Source: Leptolyngbya sp. O-77
Lineage (GTDB): Bacteria > Cyanobacteriota > Cyanobacteriia > Elainellales > Elainellaceae
Length of the DNA: 64,000 nt
Direction of reading: 5' to 3'
NCBI RefSeq assembly: GCF_001548395.1
Contig: NZ_AP017367.1
Location: 2,703,001 to 2,767,000 of the forward strand
Each line of letters starts with the position of its first letter. Position 1 is the stretch's first letter. The notes beneath the pieces were generated by a model, which was not told where the DNA came from, did not search any database, and saw only the letters and a program-made list of their open reading frames with translations. The translations under genes were made by a program, and so were the position numbers. Positions 7,406-15,835 of this stretch are shown here, one piece after another.

Positions 7406-9049
7406 TTAGCGCAGCCGCCCCGATCGCAGGATGCTGATAATTAGCCATAGCCCCAGGATGCTGGCGGCGGCAAACAGCGCCTCGCTGATCCACACTACGC
7501 GGCTGACGGGGGCGTTTGCGGTGATAATCGCCGCGCCCATGATCAGCGCCCCCACGACAATGCTAAAAGAGAGCCGATTGGCAGAAGAATCGACGGTGCG
7601 GCGCAAGGTGTCCAGTTCGCGCACGGTCAGGTTCCAGTTCAGCGTTTCAGAGGTGACACGGTCGAGCAGCAGTTCGACCTGGCGGGGCGATTGCAGCGAC
7701 AGATTTTTCAGATCCAGCAGCGTCCGCAAGAAGGCAGGCAGCGGCGCATCGCCCACCAGCTTGCGGCGAAACAGATCGGTCATCAGCGGGCGAATTTGTT
7801 CTGAAAAGTTGAATTCGGGGTCGAGGGTGCGGGCAACGCCTTCGAGATTGGCGATCGCCTTTGCACATAGCCCCAGGTTTCCCGGCACGCGAATTTTGTT
7901 CTTTCGCGCCGCTTGCAGCACCTCATAAAACAGCAGGCTGAAATTGATCTGGCCCAGGTTTAGGCTGTAATACTGCCGCAGCAGCCGCTCATAGTCTGTT
8001 TCCAGCCGCGTTAGGCTGATTGGCTCCTCTGAAGGGGCCAGTTGCAGCGTGAGCTGGGCGCAGCGCTGGGCATCCAGGCTGACAATGGCCAAGATTAGCT
8101 CCAGCAAGATGTCCTGCGTGCGTGGGTCGAGCCGCCCCACCATGCCACAGTCCAGCAGGGCCACGCGCCCATCGCTGAGATAAAACAGGTTGCCGGGGTG
8201 TGGATCGGCATGGAAGAAACCGTCTAGGCAGACCTGCTGGAAAAAGGCGCGGAGTAACAGGTTGGCGATCGCCCGTTTCTCGGATCGCTCGTCTTCTGCG
8301 TGGGCGAACTCCGCCAGCAGCAGCGGCTTCCCATCCAGCCACTCCATCACCAGCAGTTGGTCTGTCGTATGCTCCCAGATAATCTGCGGCACCACCAGTT
8401 GCGCTGGGTCAAACCAGCGGCTGCGGCCTAGGTTGGTGCGGAGTTGGTCCGTATAGGTCGCCTCCTGGGTAAAGCGCAGTTCAGCCCGCAACGCCTGGGA
8501 AAACTCTTCCGCCAGGGTCACCACGTCGTAGAGCTTGCCAAATTCGGTTTGGGCCACCAAGCTGGCGATCGCCCGAATCAGGGCAATATCCTGCTCCACC
8601 ACAGACAGCAGCCCCGGTCGCTGCACCTTTAGCGCCACCTCGCGGCCGTCCTTGAGCGTGGCCCGGTGGGTTTGAGCAATCGACCCCGCTGCCACAGGTT
8701 CCGGGTTAATCGCCAGAAAGACATCTTCCACAGGGCAGGAAACCGATTCTCGAATCACAGCTTCAATTTCTGCCCACTCTACAGGCGGAACCTTGGCCTG
8801 GAGCGTGCTGAGCGCCTCAATATAGTCAGGCGGCAACAGATCAGGGCGCGTACTCAGCAGTTGCCCCAGCTTGACATACACCGGGCCCAAGTCTACCAGA
8901 ATATTTCGCAGCACCGCAGGCGTGGGCAGCTTTGGCTCGTCTAGCTTGCCGCCCGACAGCAGCCGCCGCATATAGTCCCACCCGTGCCGCAGCACAACCT
9001 CAGCGATTTCGCCTTGACGAGAACTGGTCTGGACAAGTTGAGAGAGCAT
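7406..9049 (-). CDS. ABC1/AarF/UbiB family atypical kinase
   Basis: A 547-residue member of the ABC1 (ADCK/UbiB) family. Typical motifs are VYVKLGQLLSTRPDLLP (KxGQ), the Ala-rich loop EPVAAGSIAQTH, the Lys of VALKVQRPG, FHADPHPGNLF (catalytic loop) and LLDCGMVGRL in place of DFG. Two C-terminal hydrophobic segments (about residues 490-540) should anchor it to a membrane. Relatives support quinone synthesis or plastid lipid metabolism. Cyanobacteria carry several paralogues, so the specific role is not clear. Confidence 0.85.
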   Translation of the reverse strand: MLSQLVQTSSRQGEIAEVVLRHGWDYMRRLLSGGKLDEPKLPTPAVLRNILVDLGPVYVKLGQLLSTRPDLLPPDYIEALSTLQAKVPPVEWAEIEAVIRESVSCPVEDVFLAINPEPVAAGSIAQTHRATLKDGREVALKVQRPGLLSVVEQDIALIRAIASLVAQTEFGKLYDVVTLAEEFSQALRAELRFTQEATYTDQLRTNLGRSRWFDPAQLVVPQIIWEHTTDQLLVMEWLDGKPLLLAEFAHAEDERSEKRAIANLLLRAFFQQVCLDGFFHADPHPGNLFYLSDGRVALLDCGMVGRLDPRTQDILLELILAIVSLDAQRCAQLTLQLAPSEEPISLTRLETDYERLLRQYYSLNLGQINFSLLFYEVLQAARKNKIRVPGNLGLCAKAIANLEGVARTLDPEFNFSEQIRPLMTDLFRRKLVGDAPLPAFLRTLLDLKNLSLQSPRQVELLLDRVTSETLNWNLTVRELDTLRRTVDSSANRLSFSIVVGALIMGAAIITANAPVSRVVWISEALFAAASILGLWLIISILRSGRLR

Positions 9050-9083
9050 CGATACACTTCCCTGGACTGCCGCTGGCGTTCAC

Positions 9084-9118
9084 AAAAAAGCCCCGCCACT
9101 CCTACAGCCTAGCGGGGT
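9084..9118 (-). terminator. intrinsic terminator after the UBP zinc-finger gene
   Basis: GCCCCGC (9090-9096) pairs with GCGGGG (9112-9117). On the minus strand the stem is followed by CTTTTTTG. It separates the leftward zinc-finger gene from the ABC1 kinase gene. Confidence 0.65.
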
Positions 9119-9211
9119 TTGTCGAGTTTGGGGTTAAGGTTCAGTTCAGCCTGGCTCAAAACACTAACGCAATGACAGAGTCAGCTTGCTGCGATGGCTG
9201 AGGGATTGCAC

Positions 9212-9487
9212 TCAATACTCCTTTGCGGCTTCGTCTACAAAGCACCAGAGCCAGTCTTCGCCCAGCTCTGCCGAACTCATGACCGGATGCCCTGTTTCTT
9301 CATAGTGGCGGCGGGCGTGCTGATGCTTTGATGAGTCGCAGCACAGCATCTTACCGCAGGTCTGGCAAATCCGCAGATGCACCCACTGGCTGTTGACTCG
9401 GATGCATTCTTCACAGCGAAAGACCGGGAAGTTTGCCTTGGGAATCAGCGTTTCAAGGGTCAGATTGTTCAGATGTTCGCAGGACAT
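9212..9487 (-). CDS. UBP-type zinc finger protein
   Basis: A 91-residue protein that is almost entirely a UBP-type zinc finger. Cys/His ligands appear as CEEC, CQTCGKMLCC and a run of His residues (HQHARRHYEETGHP), with a W..HLRIC core. In eukaryotes this finger binds the free C-terminus of ubiquitin. Bacterial stand-alone versions are common in cyanobacteria and actinobacteria but their ligand is not known to me. The gene has its own terminator, so it is probably a single-gene unit. Confidence 0.85.
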   Translation of the reverse strand: MSCEHLNNLTLETLIPKANFPVFRCEECIRVNSQWVHLRICQTCGKMLCCDSSKHQHARRHYEETGHPVMSSAELGEDWLWCFVDEAAKEY

Positions 9488-9656
9488 GGGCGGAGGGTTG
9501 AGGGGTCAGGTTTGGGGAGTGCGGCCTCGGAGTCGGAAATGCGCCGAAACGTTAGCGAAACTCTAGCACGCCTTGCCAGACTCTTGGGCTGGTGCCCCAG
9601 CGGACAGAGGCTTTCGCATATGGGGCGATCGCCCCCAACCCCCTTCACCTTGCTTC

Positions 9657-10865
9657 CTAGTTCCTGGCCTGCGTAGGCAGTGGTTCTGGCGTGATACTCA
9701 GGCTAATAGTTTGCCCGTTGCGGCGAACTTCCACTGGCAGCGGGCTGCCAATGCGGCTATTTTCTACGACCTGCTGCACCTGTTCCGAAGCGGTGACAGG
9801 TTGCTGCCCCACTTTGGTAATCACGTCGCCAGCGCGAACCCCTGCACGGGCAGCAGGGGAGTTGTTTTGCACGCGCACTACCAGCACACCTCGGTCTTCC
9901 TGAACCCGAATCGGGCTATTGGGGTCGTCGTTGATGTTTTGCTTCAATTCAGGGGTCAGGTTGACCATCTGCACGCCCAGATAGGGGTGATCGACCCGCC
10001 CCGTGGCGATGAGCTGGTCAGCAATGCGCTTGGCGGTGTTAATCGGAATCGCGAAGCCCAGTCCTTGGGCGTTGGCGCGGATGGCGGTGTTGATGCCGAT
10101 CACCTCGCCGCGCTCGTTGAGCAGGGGCCCGCCAGAGTTGCCGGGGTTGATGGCTGCGTCGGTCTGAATAAAGCTAGCCCGCTGATCGGGAATGCCGACT
10201 TGGGCGCTGCTGCGACCCGTGGCGCTGATGATGCCTGCGGTAACGGTGCTGTTTAGCCCCAGTGGGTTGCCAATGGCGATCGCCCATTCACCCGGCCGCA
10301 GCAAATCAGAATTGCCCAGTGGGGCAGTCGGCAGACGATCGCCCTCAATCTTGACAACGGCAACATCAGTGACGCGATCGCCCCCCAACACCCGCCCCTC
10401 AAAGGTGCGGCCGTCGCTCAGGGTGACTGTTACCCGGTCAGCGCCATCCACCACATGGGCATTGGTAATGATTAGCCCGCTCGCGTCGATGATTACGCCG
10501 GAGCCGATGCCCTGCTGCACGCGGGAAGACGGTGGCAGCCCTTCTTCGCCAAAGAAGCGTCGGAAGAAGGGGTCGTTAAACGCCTCGGGAACGCGCCGGG
10601 TCACGGTTCGTGAGGAGTCAATCCGCACCACGGCCGGGCCAACTCGCTCGGCTGCGCTGGCAATAAAGTTTGACCCACCAGAGGCAAACGCCGCGGCAGC
10701 GGAGGGCGCAGAAACCGCCGCCGGAGCCTGCACTTGGCTGACCAGGGGTTCTTCTGTAGAGGTAGAAACAGGAGCCAGGGCCTGGTTGGCTAAGAGGCGA
10801 TCGCCCGCTACTACCGCTCCAGCTCCCATCATCATCAGAGCCAGATAGATCAGAGACTGTTTCAT
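9657..10865 (-). CDS. Deg/HtrA-family serine protease with PDZ domain
   Basis: A trypsin-like protease of the HhoA/HhoB/HtrA group. It has a signal anchor (MKQSLIYLALMMMGAG), a Ser/Ala-rich linker, the protease domain with His (TNAHVVDGAD), Asp (TDVAVVKI) and Ser (NPGNSGGPL), and one C-terminal PDZ domain (GVLVVRVQNNSPAARAGV). It degrades misfolded proteins in the periplasm or thylakoid lumen. The frame is open upstream to 10937. I prefer the ATG at 10865 because it places the membrane segment at the N-terminus. Which of the three cyanobacterial Deg paralogues this is cannot be told without alignment. Confidence 0.9.
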   Translation of the reverse strand: MKQSLIYLALMMMGAGAVVAGDRLLANQALAPVSTSTEEPLVSQVQAPAAVSAPSAAAAFASGGSNFIASAAERVGPAVVRIDSSRTVTRRVPEAFNDPFFRRFFGEEGLPPSSRVQQGIGSGVIIDASGLIITNAHVVDGADRVTVTLSDGRTFEGRVLGGDRVTDVAVVKIEGDRLPTAPLGNSDLLRPGEWAIAIGNPLGLNSTVTAGIISATGRSSAQVGIPDQRASFIQTDAAINPGNSGGPLLNERGEVIGINTAIRANAQGLGFAIPINTAKRIADQLIATGRVDHPYLGVQMVNLTPELKQNINDDPNSPIRVQEDRGVLVVRVQNNSPAARAGVRAGDVITKVGQQPVTASEQVQQVVENSRIGSPLPVEVRRNGQTISLSITPEPLPTQARN

Positions 10866-11287
10866 GGAAGATTTGCGCTCAGGCTTTCTAGAGGTCGTCA
10901 CGGTGTCAGATTCCTCGCTATATCCAATTGTTCCCAAAATTTTTTAAGCATTAGTCTTTCCCTAATTTAATCGGGAAATTTGTCAATCGAATGACAAGGC
11001 TGTCACAACCTTATGAAAAGATGCAACTCAGCCTTGAGCCTGCCTTTAGACGTAGACTGACTCCGGAGTTTGTCATGCAAAGTTCATGCCCCTTTCACGA
11101 CAGCGACAAACCCGGTTGATAACTTGAAGTCACAGGTGAATGAATGCTCAGGGAGTCGGTTGTCCTGCACGAAAGCTTTTTCGGCATCAAAGCAGGGCCA
11201 CTCGGCTCCCTCTTTTTTTATGGTTTTTTGGAAGCGGACGTGGCCATGATTTCTCTCCAGCGCGGCCGTCTTCAGCTTCAAAAGCCG

Positions 11288-11530
11288 TTAGGACTTACAC
11301 AGGGCGCATCCCCGTTATGCAAGTTTGCTCTCATCCTCCAGCCCCTTCTCCCAAACAAGGAGAAGGGGAGCCGGATTGGAAGTCTTTTCTCCCAAAGCGG
11401 GAGAGGGATTTAGGGTGAGGGTTGCAAAAGTGGGATGCACCCACTTACGCAGTTGAACGATTTCTCGCGGGCGCACCTGCGAGAAATCGTTCAAGACCCA
11501 GAAAGCTTATCGTAGGTGCGTGAGTCCTAA
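11288..11530. mobile_element. MITE-like palindromic element
   Basis: The ends form imperfect terminal inverted repeats: ttaggacttacac at 11288-11300 and gtgcgtgagtcctaa at the right. Ends of the TTAGGACTTACGCA kind recur in cyanobacterial insertion sequences and MITEs. The interior holds a gene-less, dyad-rich block with CCCCTTCTCCC, GGAGAAGGGG, GGGAGAGGG and GGGTGAGGG segments. It also holds a perfect 16-bp inverted repeat (11453-11468 and 11479-11494, loop of 10). No coding capacity is present, so movement would need a transposase elsewhere. Confidence 0.55.
11453..11494. repeat. perfect 16-bp inverted repeat
   Basis: ttgaacgatttctcgc at 11453-11468 is the exact reverse complement of 11479-11494, with a 10-base loop. 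It would form a stable hairpin on either strand. It lies near the right end of the MITE-like element. Confidence 0.95.
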
Positions 11531-11609
11531 ACCGTTTTAGGATATCCATATCTAGACGGTTCTGCCTCTAGCTTTTTCAAAAACCTCGAAGCCTGGAACG
11601 CTGGTCTGA

Positions 11610-11957
11610 ATGCGGCGAATTGACGTGATCTTGATTGGGGTGGGTGTGTTTGCGGCGGGTGGCATCGTCTATGTCGTGTTGATTCGCCTGGGATTAACCG
11701 ACCTCGATGCGGGCATCTGGACGCAGGCGGTGCTGACCATCGGACTATTGGGCTGGCTGGTGACGTATCTGTTTCGCGCAGTCACCCAAAACATGACCTA
11801 CAACCAGCAGCTTAAGGACTATGAAGATGCCGTGCTGCAAAAGCGACTGGATGCGATGACCCCGGAAGAATTGGCGGCGCTTCAGGCGGAGCTAGAGCAA
11901 GAAAAGGCGGCCGACGAAAACGCAGCGCTGGATGGTAAGGTATCTGGTGATCCTTAG
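11610..11957 (+). CDS. DUF3007 family membrane protein
   Basis: A 115-residue cyanobacterial protein. Two transmembrane segments (about residues 5-28 and 38-60) are followed by a charged, helical C-terminal tail (QLKDYEDAVLQKRLDAMTPEELAALQAELEQ). The function is not known. In other cyanobacteria I recall it next to ndhL and trpA. Here trpA follows in the same direction, but no ndhL-like frame is seen upstream, where a MITE-like element sits instead. Confidence 0.8.
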   Translation: MRRIDVILIGVGVFAAGGIVYVVLIRLGLTDLDAGIWTQAVLTIGLLGWLVTYLFRAVTQNMTYNQQLKDYEDAVLQKRLDAMTPEELAALQAELEQEKAADENAALDGKVSGDP

Positions 11958-11987
11958 GCACGGCGATCGCCGCTCATGACTCTAGGT

Positions 11988-12098
11988 GACAAATTCTGGG
12001 CAACAAACTCCGGGCAACAAACTCCGGGCAACAAACTCTGGGCAACAAACTCCGGGCAACAAACTCTGGGCAACAAACTCCGGGCAACAAATTCTAGA
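11988..12098. repeat. 14-bp tandem repeat upstream of trpA
   Basis: The unit caacaaactccggg (C or T at one place) occurs six times without spacer from 12001 to 12084. A degenerate copy flanks each side (11988-12000 and 12085-12098). The array ends about 50 bases before the trpA start, so it lies in the leader of any transcript from DUF3007 into trpA. Confidence 0.95.
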
Positions 12099-12146
12099 TA
12101 ACGGCCCAGGCTTATAAATAAATTAAATAAACCTACAGGACACAGC

Positions 12147-12947
12147 ATGAAGTCGGTTTCAGATTGCATGGGGGCATTGCGCGATCGCGCTCAGTGTGCG
12201 CTCATTCCATTTATTACAGCGGGCGATCCTGATTTGGACACCACAGCCAAGGCGCTACAAGTCCTGGATCGCAGCGGTGCAGATCTGATCGAACTCGGCG
12301 TGCCCTACTCCGATCCGCTGGCGGATGGCCCGGTTATCCAGGCAGCCGCCTCGCGGGCGCTCCAGCGCGGTGTGAAGCTAGAAGACGTGCTGGAACTGGT
12401 CAAAACCGTCAGCCCGACATTACGAGCGCCGATTATTCTCTTCACTTACTACAACCCGATTTTGAACCGGGGCATTGAGTCTTTCCTGAAACGGGCCTAC
12501 GAGTCCGGTGCGCGGGGTCTGGTGGTGCCAGATTTGCCCCTAGAAGAGATGGACAGCGTGCTGAAACCTGCGGCAGACATTGGCATTGAGGTGACGCTGC
12601 TGGTTGCGCCGACCAGTCCTAAAGAGCGCATCCAGGCGATCGCCCAACAGGCCCAGGGCTTTATCTATCTGGTCAGCGTGACGGGGGTGACGGGAATGCG
12701 ATCGCAGGTGGGCGATCGCGTGCAAGACCTGCTGCTAGAGCTACGCAGCGTTACGGATAAGCCCATCGGCGTTGGCTTTGGTATTTCAGAGCCGAGTCAA
12801 GCGCGGCAAGTCATGGAGTGGGGTGCAGATGCCGTCATCGTCGGCAGCGCCTTTGTCAAACGCTTGGCAGAGGGCGAACCGCATCAAGCCTTGGAATCTG
12901 TCGAAACCTTTTGTCGCAGCCTAAAGGCATCGCTGCAAGAGGCATAA
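12147..12947 (+). CDS. trpA: tryptophan synthase alpha subunit
   Basis: TrpA cleaves indole-3-glycerol phosphate to indole, which is channelled to TrpB. The 266-residue product shows FITAGDPD, the catalytic Glu in LIELGVPYSDPLADGP with the second acid close behind, LLVAPTSPKERI and the phosphate-binding GFGIS and GSAFVKRL loops. trpB is not in this window. A 14-bp tandem repeat array lies immediately upstream. Confidence 0.95.
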   Translation: MKSVSDCMGALRDRAQCALIPFITAGDPDLDTTAKALQVLDRSGADLIELGVPYSDPLADGPVIQAAASRALQRGVKLEDVLELVKTVSPTLRAPIILFTYYNPILNRGIESFLKRAYESGARGLVVPDLPLEEMDSVLKPAADIGIEVTLLVAPTSPKERIQAIAQQAQGFIYLVSVTGVTGMRSQVGDRVQDLLLELRSVTDKPIGVGFGISEPSQARQVMEWGADAVIVGSAFVKRLAEGEPHQALESVETFCRSLKASLQEA

Positions 12948-13177
12948 AAATTGGGCGCTTGATTGGGCATTTGTTTGGGATGGGCACCTCACCAAACTTG
13001 AGGTAGTGAAGTCGCAAACCAATCGCGTGCTTTAGCAGGTCTAAAGTAACAGGTTCAGTCCTTGATGCGCTTCCATAGAGGAGCAAAGGGGGTGGCTCCG
13101 TGGCGCTGTGACATCTAATCCTTCGCTACGGACACTGATTCCTTCGCTCTACATGCATCATACAAACGTGAAAATGA

Positions 13178-13248
<71 letters not shown>

Positions 13249-13252
13249 GAGC

Positions 13253-13317
13253 TTGCTGTCTTGACTTGCTGTCTTGACTTGCTGTCTTGACTTGCTGTCT
13301 TGACTTGCTGTCTTGAC
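13253..13317. repeat. 13-bp tandem repeat, five perfect copies, next to tRNA-Cys
   Basis: The unit ttgctgtcttgac is repeated five times head to tail. On the tRNA strand the array occupies roughly positions -5 to -69, exactly where a promoter or 5' leader would lie. Confidence 0.95.
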
Positions 13318-13469
13318 AGTGTTGACAGCCGACTTTTTTCGAGGGGTTCGTGAAGGGTTTGCGAGGGGCGATCGCCCCCTGTGAACAGGTTCTTCGTCCC
13401 ACGAGGATCTAGTATATCATCCGAGGAAGTTGCGATAATTCTCATCTGAAAGATTTCTGGCGGGTTCCC

Positions 13470-14270
13470 ATGCCATCCTCTGCGGGTTCGCCCTCTGCGG
13501 GCTTGAAGATTGTTCAACTGACCGACACGCACCTGTTTGCCGACGAGCAGGGTGAGATGAAGGGCTGCCAAACGGGGCGATCGCTCCAAACCGTGCTTCA
13601 GGCGGTGGCCCAGCGCCAGCCCCGACCCGACTTGCTGCTGCTGACGGGTGACCTGTCGCAGGATGAAACTGAGGAATCCTACCGAGTGTTGCTGCGGCTG
13701 ATTTCGCCGCTGGGTATTCCGGCGCTGTGGCTACCGGGAAATCACGATCAGGCGATCGCCCTGATGGAGCAGGTGCTTTCGGTCTTCCCTGCCGCGCCCC
13801 AAAAGTGCCTGCAACAGGGCGGCTGGAACCTGATTTTGCTGAATTCTAGCCAGTGGAACGAAGTATCCGGGCGGCTCTCCGACGACAGCCTGCACTGGCT
13901 GGATGCTCAGTTGCGCCAGTTTGCCCATCTGCCGACGCTCGTGGCGCTGCACCATCCGCCGCTGGCCGTTGGCTCTGCCTGGATGGATGCTATCGGGCTG
14001 CAAAATCGGGAGGATTTGTTTGCAGTGCTGGATCAGCACCCTCAGGTGAAGCTGGTGGTGTTTGGGCATATTCACCAGGAATTTGATCAAATGCGGCAGG
14101 GCGTACGCTATTTGGGCACACCGTCTACTTGTGTCCAGTTTTCGCCAAATATCGACGAATTTTCGATCGACTCGACCCGTCAACCGGGGTTTCGAGAAAT
14201 CACGCTCTATCTGGACGGACGCTACGAAACGCAGGTGGTGCGGGTGGAGCGGGCAGCCTCTCTGGTGTAG
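13470..14270 (+). CDS. cpdA: CpdA-type metallophosphoesterase (3',5'-cAMP phosphodiesterase)
   Basis: A 266-residue class III cyclic nucleotide phosphodiesterase. Metal-binding motifs appear in order: LTDTHLF (DxH), LTGDLSQD (GD), LPGNHDQA (GNHD), ALHHPPL, and GHIHQEF (GHxH). The likely substrate is cAMP, but related enzymes act on other phosphodiesters, so specificity is inferred. The last codons of the gene are part of a 37-bp sequence repeated 75 bases downstream. Confidence 0.82.
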   Translation: MPSSAGSPSAGLKIVQLTDTHLFADEQGEMKGCQTGRSLQTVLQAVAQRQPRPDLLLLTGDLSQDETEESYRVLLRLISPLGIPALWLPGNHDQAIALMEQVLSVFPAAPQKCLQQGGWNLILLNSSQWNEVSGRLSDDSLHWLDAQLRQFAHLPTLVALHHPPLAVGSAWMDAIGLQNREDLFAVLDQHPQVKLVVFGHIHQEFDQMRQGVRYLGTPSTCVQFSPNIDEFSIDSTRQPGFREITLYLDGRYETQVVRVERAASLV

Positions 14271-14361
14271 CCAGTCTCTAGTGCAGCCGAGGGTCATTCC
14301 TGGCAGATCAATGACCAGGCGAACCGGGCAGCCTCTCTGGTGTAGCCAGTCTCTAGTGCAG
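14250..14361. repeat. 37-bp perfect direct repeat between cpdA and efp
   Basis: 14250-14286 and 14325-14361 are identical (beginning cgggcagcctctctggtg). The first copy contains the final codons and stop of cpdA. Between them lies a short inverted repeat GGTCATT/AATGACC. This looks like a recent local duplication. Confidence 0.93.
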
Positions 14362-14488
14362 GGAGTCCGGGTGTTCTCACGTTTGCGCGGCGGCATTTGT
14401 GCGGCGGCGTTTGCAACCCTTTGTCCACTGCGTCCCCCTCAAGCGGTACAATGTATCGTCGGTTGTTCTTCTCTCATCCCCTCGATTC

Positions 14489-15052
14489 ATGATTTCCAGC
14501 AACGACTTTCGTCCGGGCGTGAGCATTGTCCTCGATGGTTCTGTATGGCGCGTGGTGGAATTTCTCCATGTGAAGCCTGGCAAAGGGTCGGCGTTTGTGC
14601 GGACGAAGCTGAAAAATGCCCAGACGGGCAACGTCGTGGAGCGTACCTTCCGTGCGGGGGAAACCGTGCCCCAAGCGATCCTAGAAAAGAGCGTGATGCA
14701 GCACACCTACAAAGAAGGTGATGATTACGTCTTTATGGACATGGAGAGCTACGAAGAAGGACGGCTGACGGCGGCGCAAATTGGCGATCGCGTCAAATAT
14801 TTGAAAGAGGGCATGGAAGTGAACGTTGTCCGCTGGGGCGACCAGGTGATGGAAGTGGAACTGCCCAACTCCGTCGTTTTGGAAATTATCGAAACAGACC
14901 CCGGTGTGAAGGGCGACACCGCGACGGGAGGCACCAAGCCCGCCATTGTGGAGACGGGCGCTCAGGTGATGGTGCCGCTGTTTATTGCCAAGGGCGAGCG
15001 GATCAAGATTGACACCCGCACGGATACCTATCTGGGGCGGGAAACCTCGTGA
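14489..15052 (+). CDS. efp: elongation factor P
   Basis: EF-P enters the ribosome at stalled polyproline stretches and promotes peptide bond formation. The N-terminal KOW-like domain carries the tip Lys32 in KPGKGSAFVRTK, followed by two OB domains ending TDTYLGRE. I chose the ATG at 14489 (187 aa, the family length) although the frame is open from 14399. It precedes accB by 52 bases, a pairing known from other cyanobacteria. Confidence 0.95.
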   Translation: MISSNDFRPGVSIVLDGSVWRVVEFLHVKPGKGSAFVRTKLKNAQTGNVVERTFRAGETVPQAILEKSVMQHTYKEGDDYVFMDMESYEEGRLTAAQIGDRVKYLKEGMEVNVVRWGDQVMEVELPNSVVLEIIETDPGVKGDTATGGTKPAIVETGAQVMVPLFIAKGERIKIDTRTDTYLGRETS

Positions 15053-15104
15053 GTATTTGGGGCTGGCTTGCTATGACCGCTGGTGACGTGGGGCGATAAA
15101 TACC

Positions 15105-15596
15105 GTGGAATTAAACTTTAATGAGATTCGTGAGCTTCTAGCTCTGCTAAATCAGACAGACTTGGCAGAGTTTACCTTAAAAAGCAGCGATTTTGAGCTG
15201 ATTTTGCGGAAACAAAGCAAAGAGAGCGATCGCCCTGTTGTCGTCGAACCTGCTGACACGGCCCGCTTTACCCCACCCCCCGTTGCCCCCGTTGTGCCCG
15301 CCGCGCCCCCTGCCCCTGCGATTCCCTCACCCCCGTCCCCCCTGGCCACCGAAAAGCTGGTGGAGATTACCTCGCCGATTGTGGGCACGTTCTACAGCGC
15401 CCCTGCACCCGATGAGCCGCCGTTTGTGAATGTGGGCGATCGCATTCGCAATGGGCAGACGGTTTGCATTATTGAGGCGATGAAAATCATGAACGAAATC
15501 GAGGCTGAGGTGAGCGGCGAAATCGTCGAGATTTTGGTGAAAAATGGTGACTCAGTAGAGTTTGGTCAGGCGTTGATGCGGGTGAATCCTGGCTAG
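15105..15596 (+). CDS. accB: biotin carboxyl carrier protein of acetyl-CoA carboxylase
   Basis: AccB carries biotin between the carboxylase and transferase parts of acetyl-CoA carboxylase, the first step of fatty acid synthesis. The biotin-accepting Lys127 lies in EAMKIMNE. The N-terminal helical part is followed by a Pro/Ala-rich linker (about residues 56-82) and the lipoyl/biotinyl domain. The start is GTG at 15105. It is the main user of the biotin made by the cluster at the start of the window, but lies 10 kb away from it. Confidence 0.95.
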   Translation: MELNFNEIRELLALLNQTDLAEFTLKSSDFELILRKQSKESDRPVVVEPADTARFTPPPVAPVVPAAPPAPAIPSPPSPLATEKLVEITSPIVGTFYSAPAPDEPPFVNVGDRIRNGQTVCIIEAMKIMNEIEAEVSGEIVEILVKNGDSVEFGQALMRVNPG

Positions 15597-15835
15597 AGGC
15601 GATCGCCCTTCTTCGGGAGTGCGTCTGATAAGCGGGCTTTTTAATCTTTGAGAAACAGTTTTTCGAAAAGCGCTCAGCCCCCATGCAGCCGTTATTTTCT
15701 CAGTCTAAATTCATTTAGAATGCAGGCAGTTTCCCTAAGCTAATCCTAAACCTGAGATCCAAATGGCATTGCGGCACGTAATGACTTTGGGATTCAAAGG
15801 TTCGTGCTGCTGAACTAATGCGGATCTAACCTGCC

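Larger units (their letters stand above)
10938..11609. other. long intergenic region holding a MITE-like element
   Basis: No gene is supported in 672 bases. The left part holds the promoter of the leftward protease gene. The part from 11288 to 11530 is a repeat element listed separately. The short frames here (for example 11140-11418) run through the repeat and are not credible proteins. Confidence 0.6.

Noticed and set aside
11140..11418. Two frames of about 90 residues on the + strand
   Set aside because: They run through the MITE-like repeat and have no coherent protein features.
11988..12098. CRISPR-like array
   Set aside because: Units of 14 bases follow each other without spacers; it is a plain tandem repeat. 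No cas gene is present in the window.
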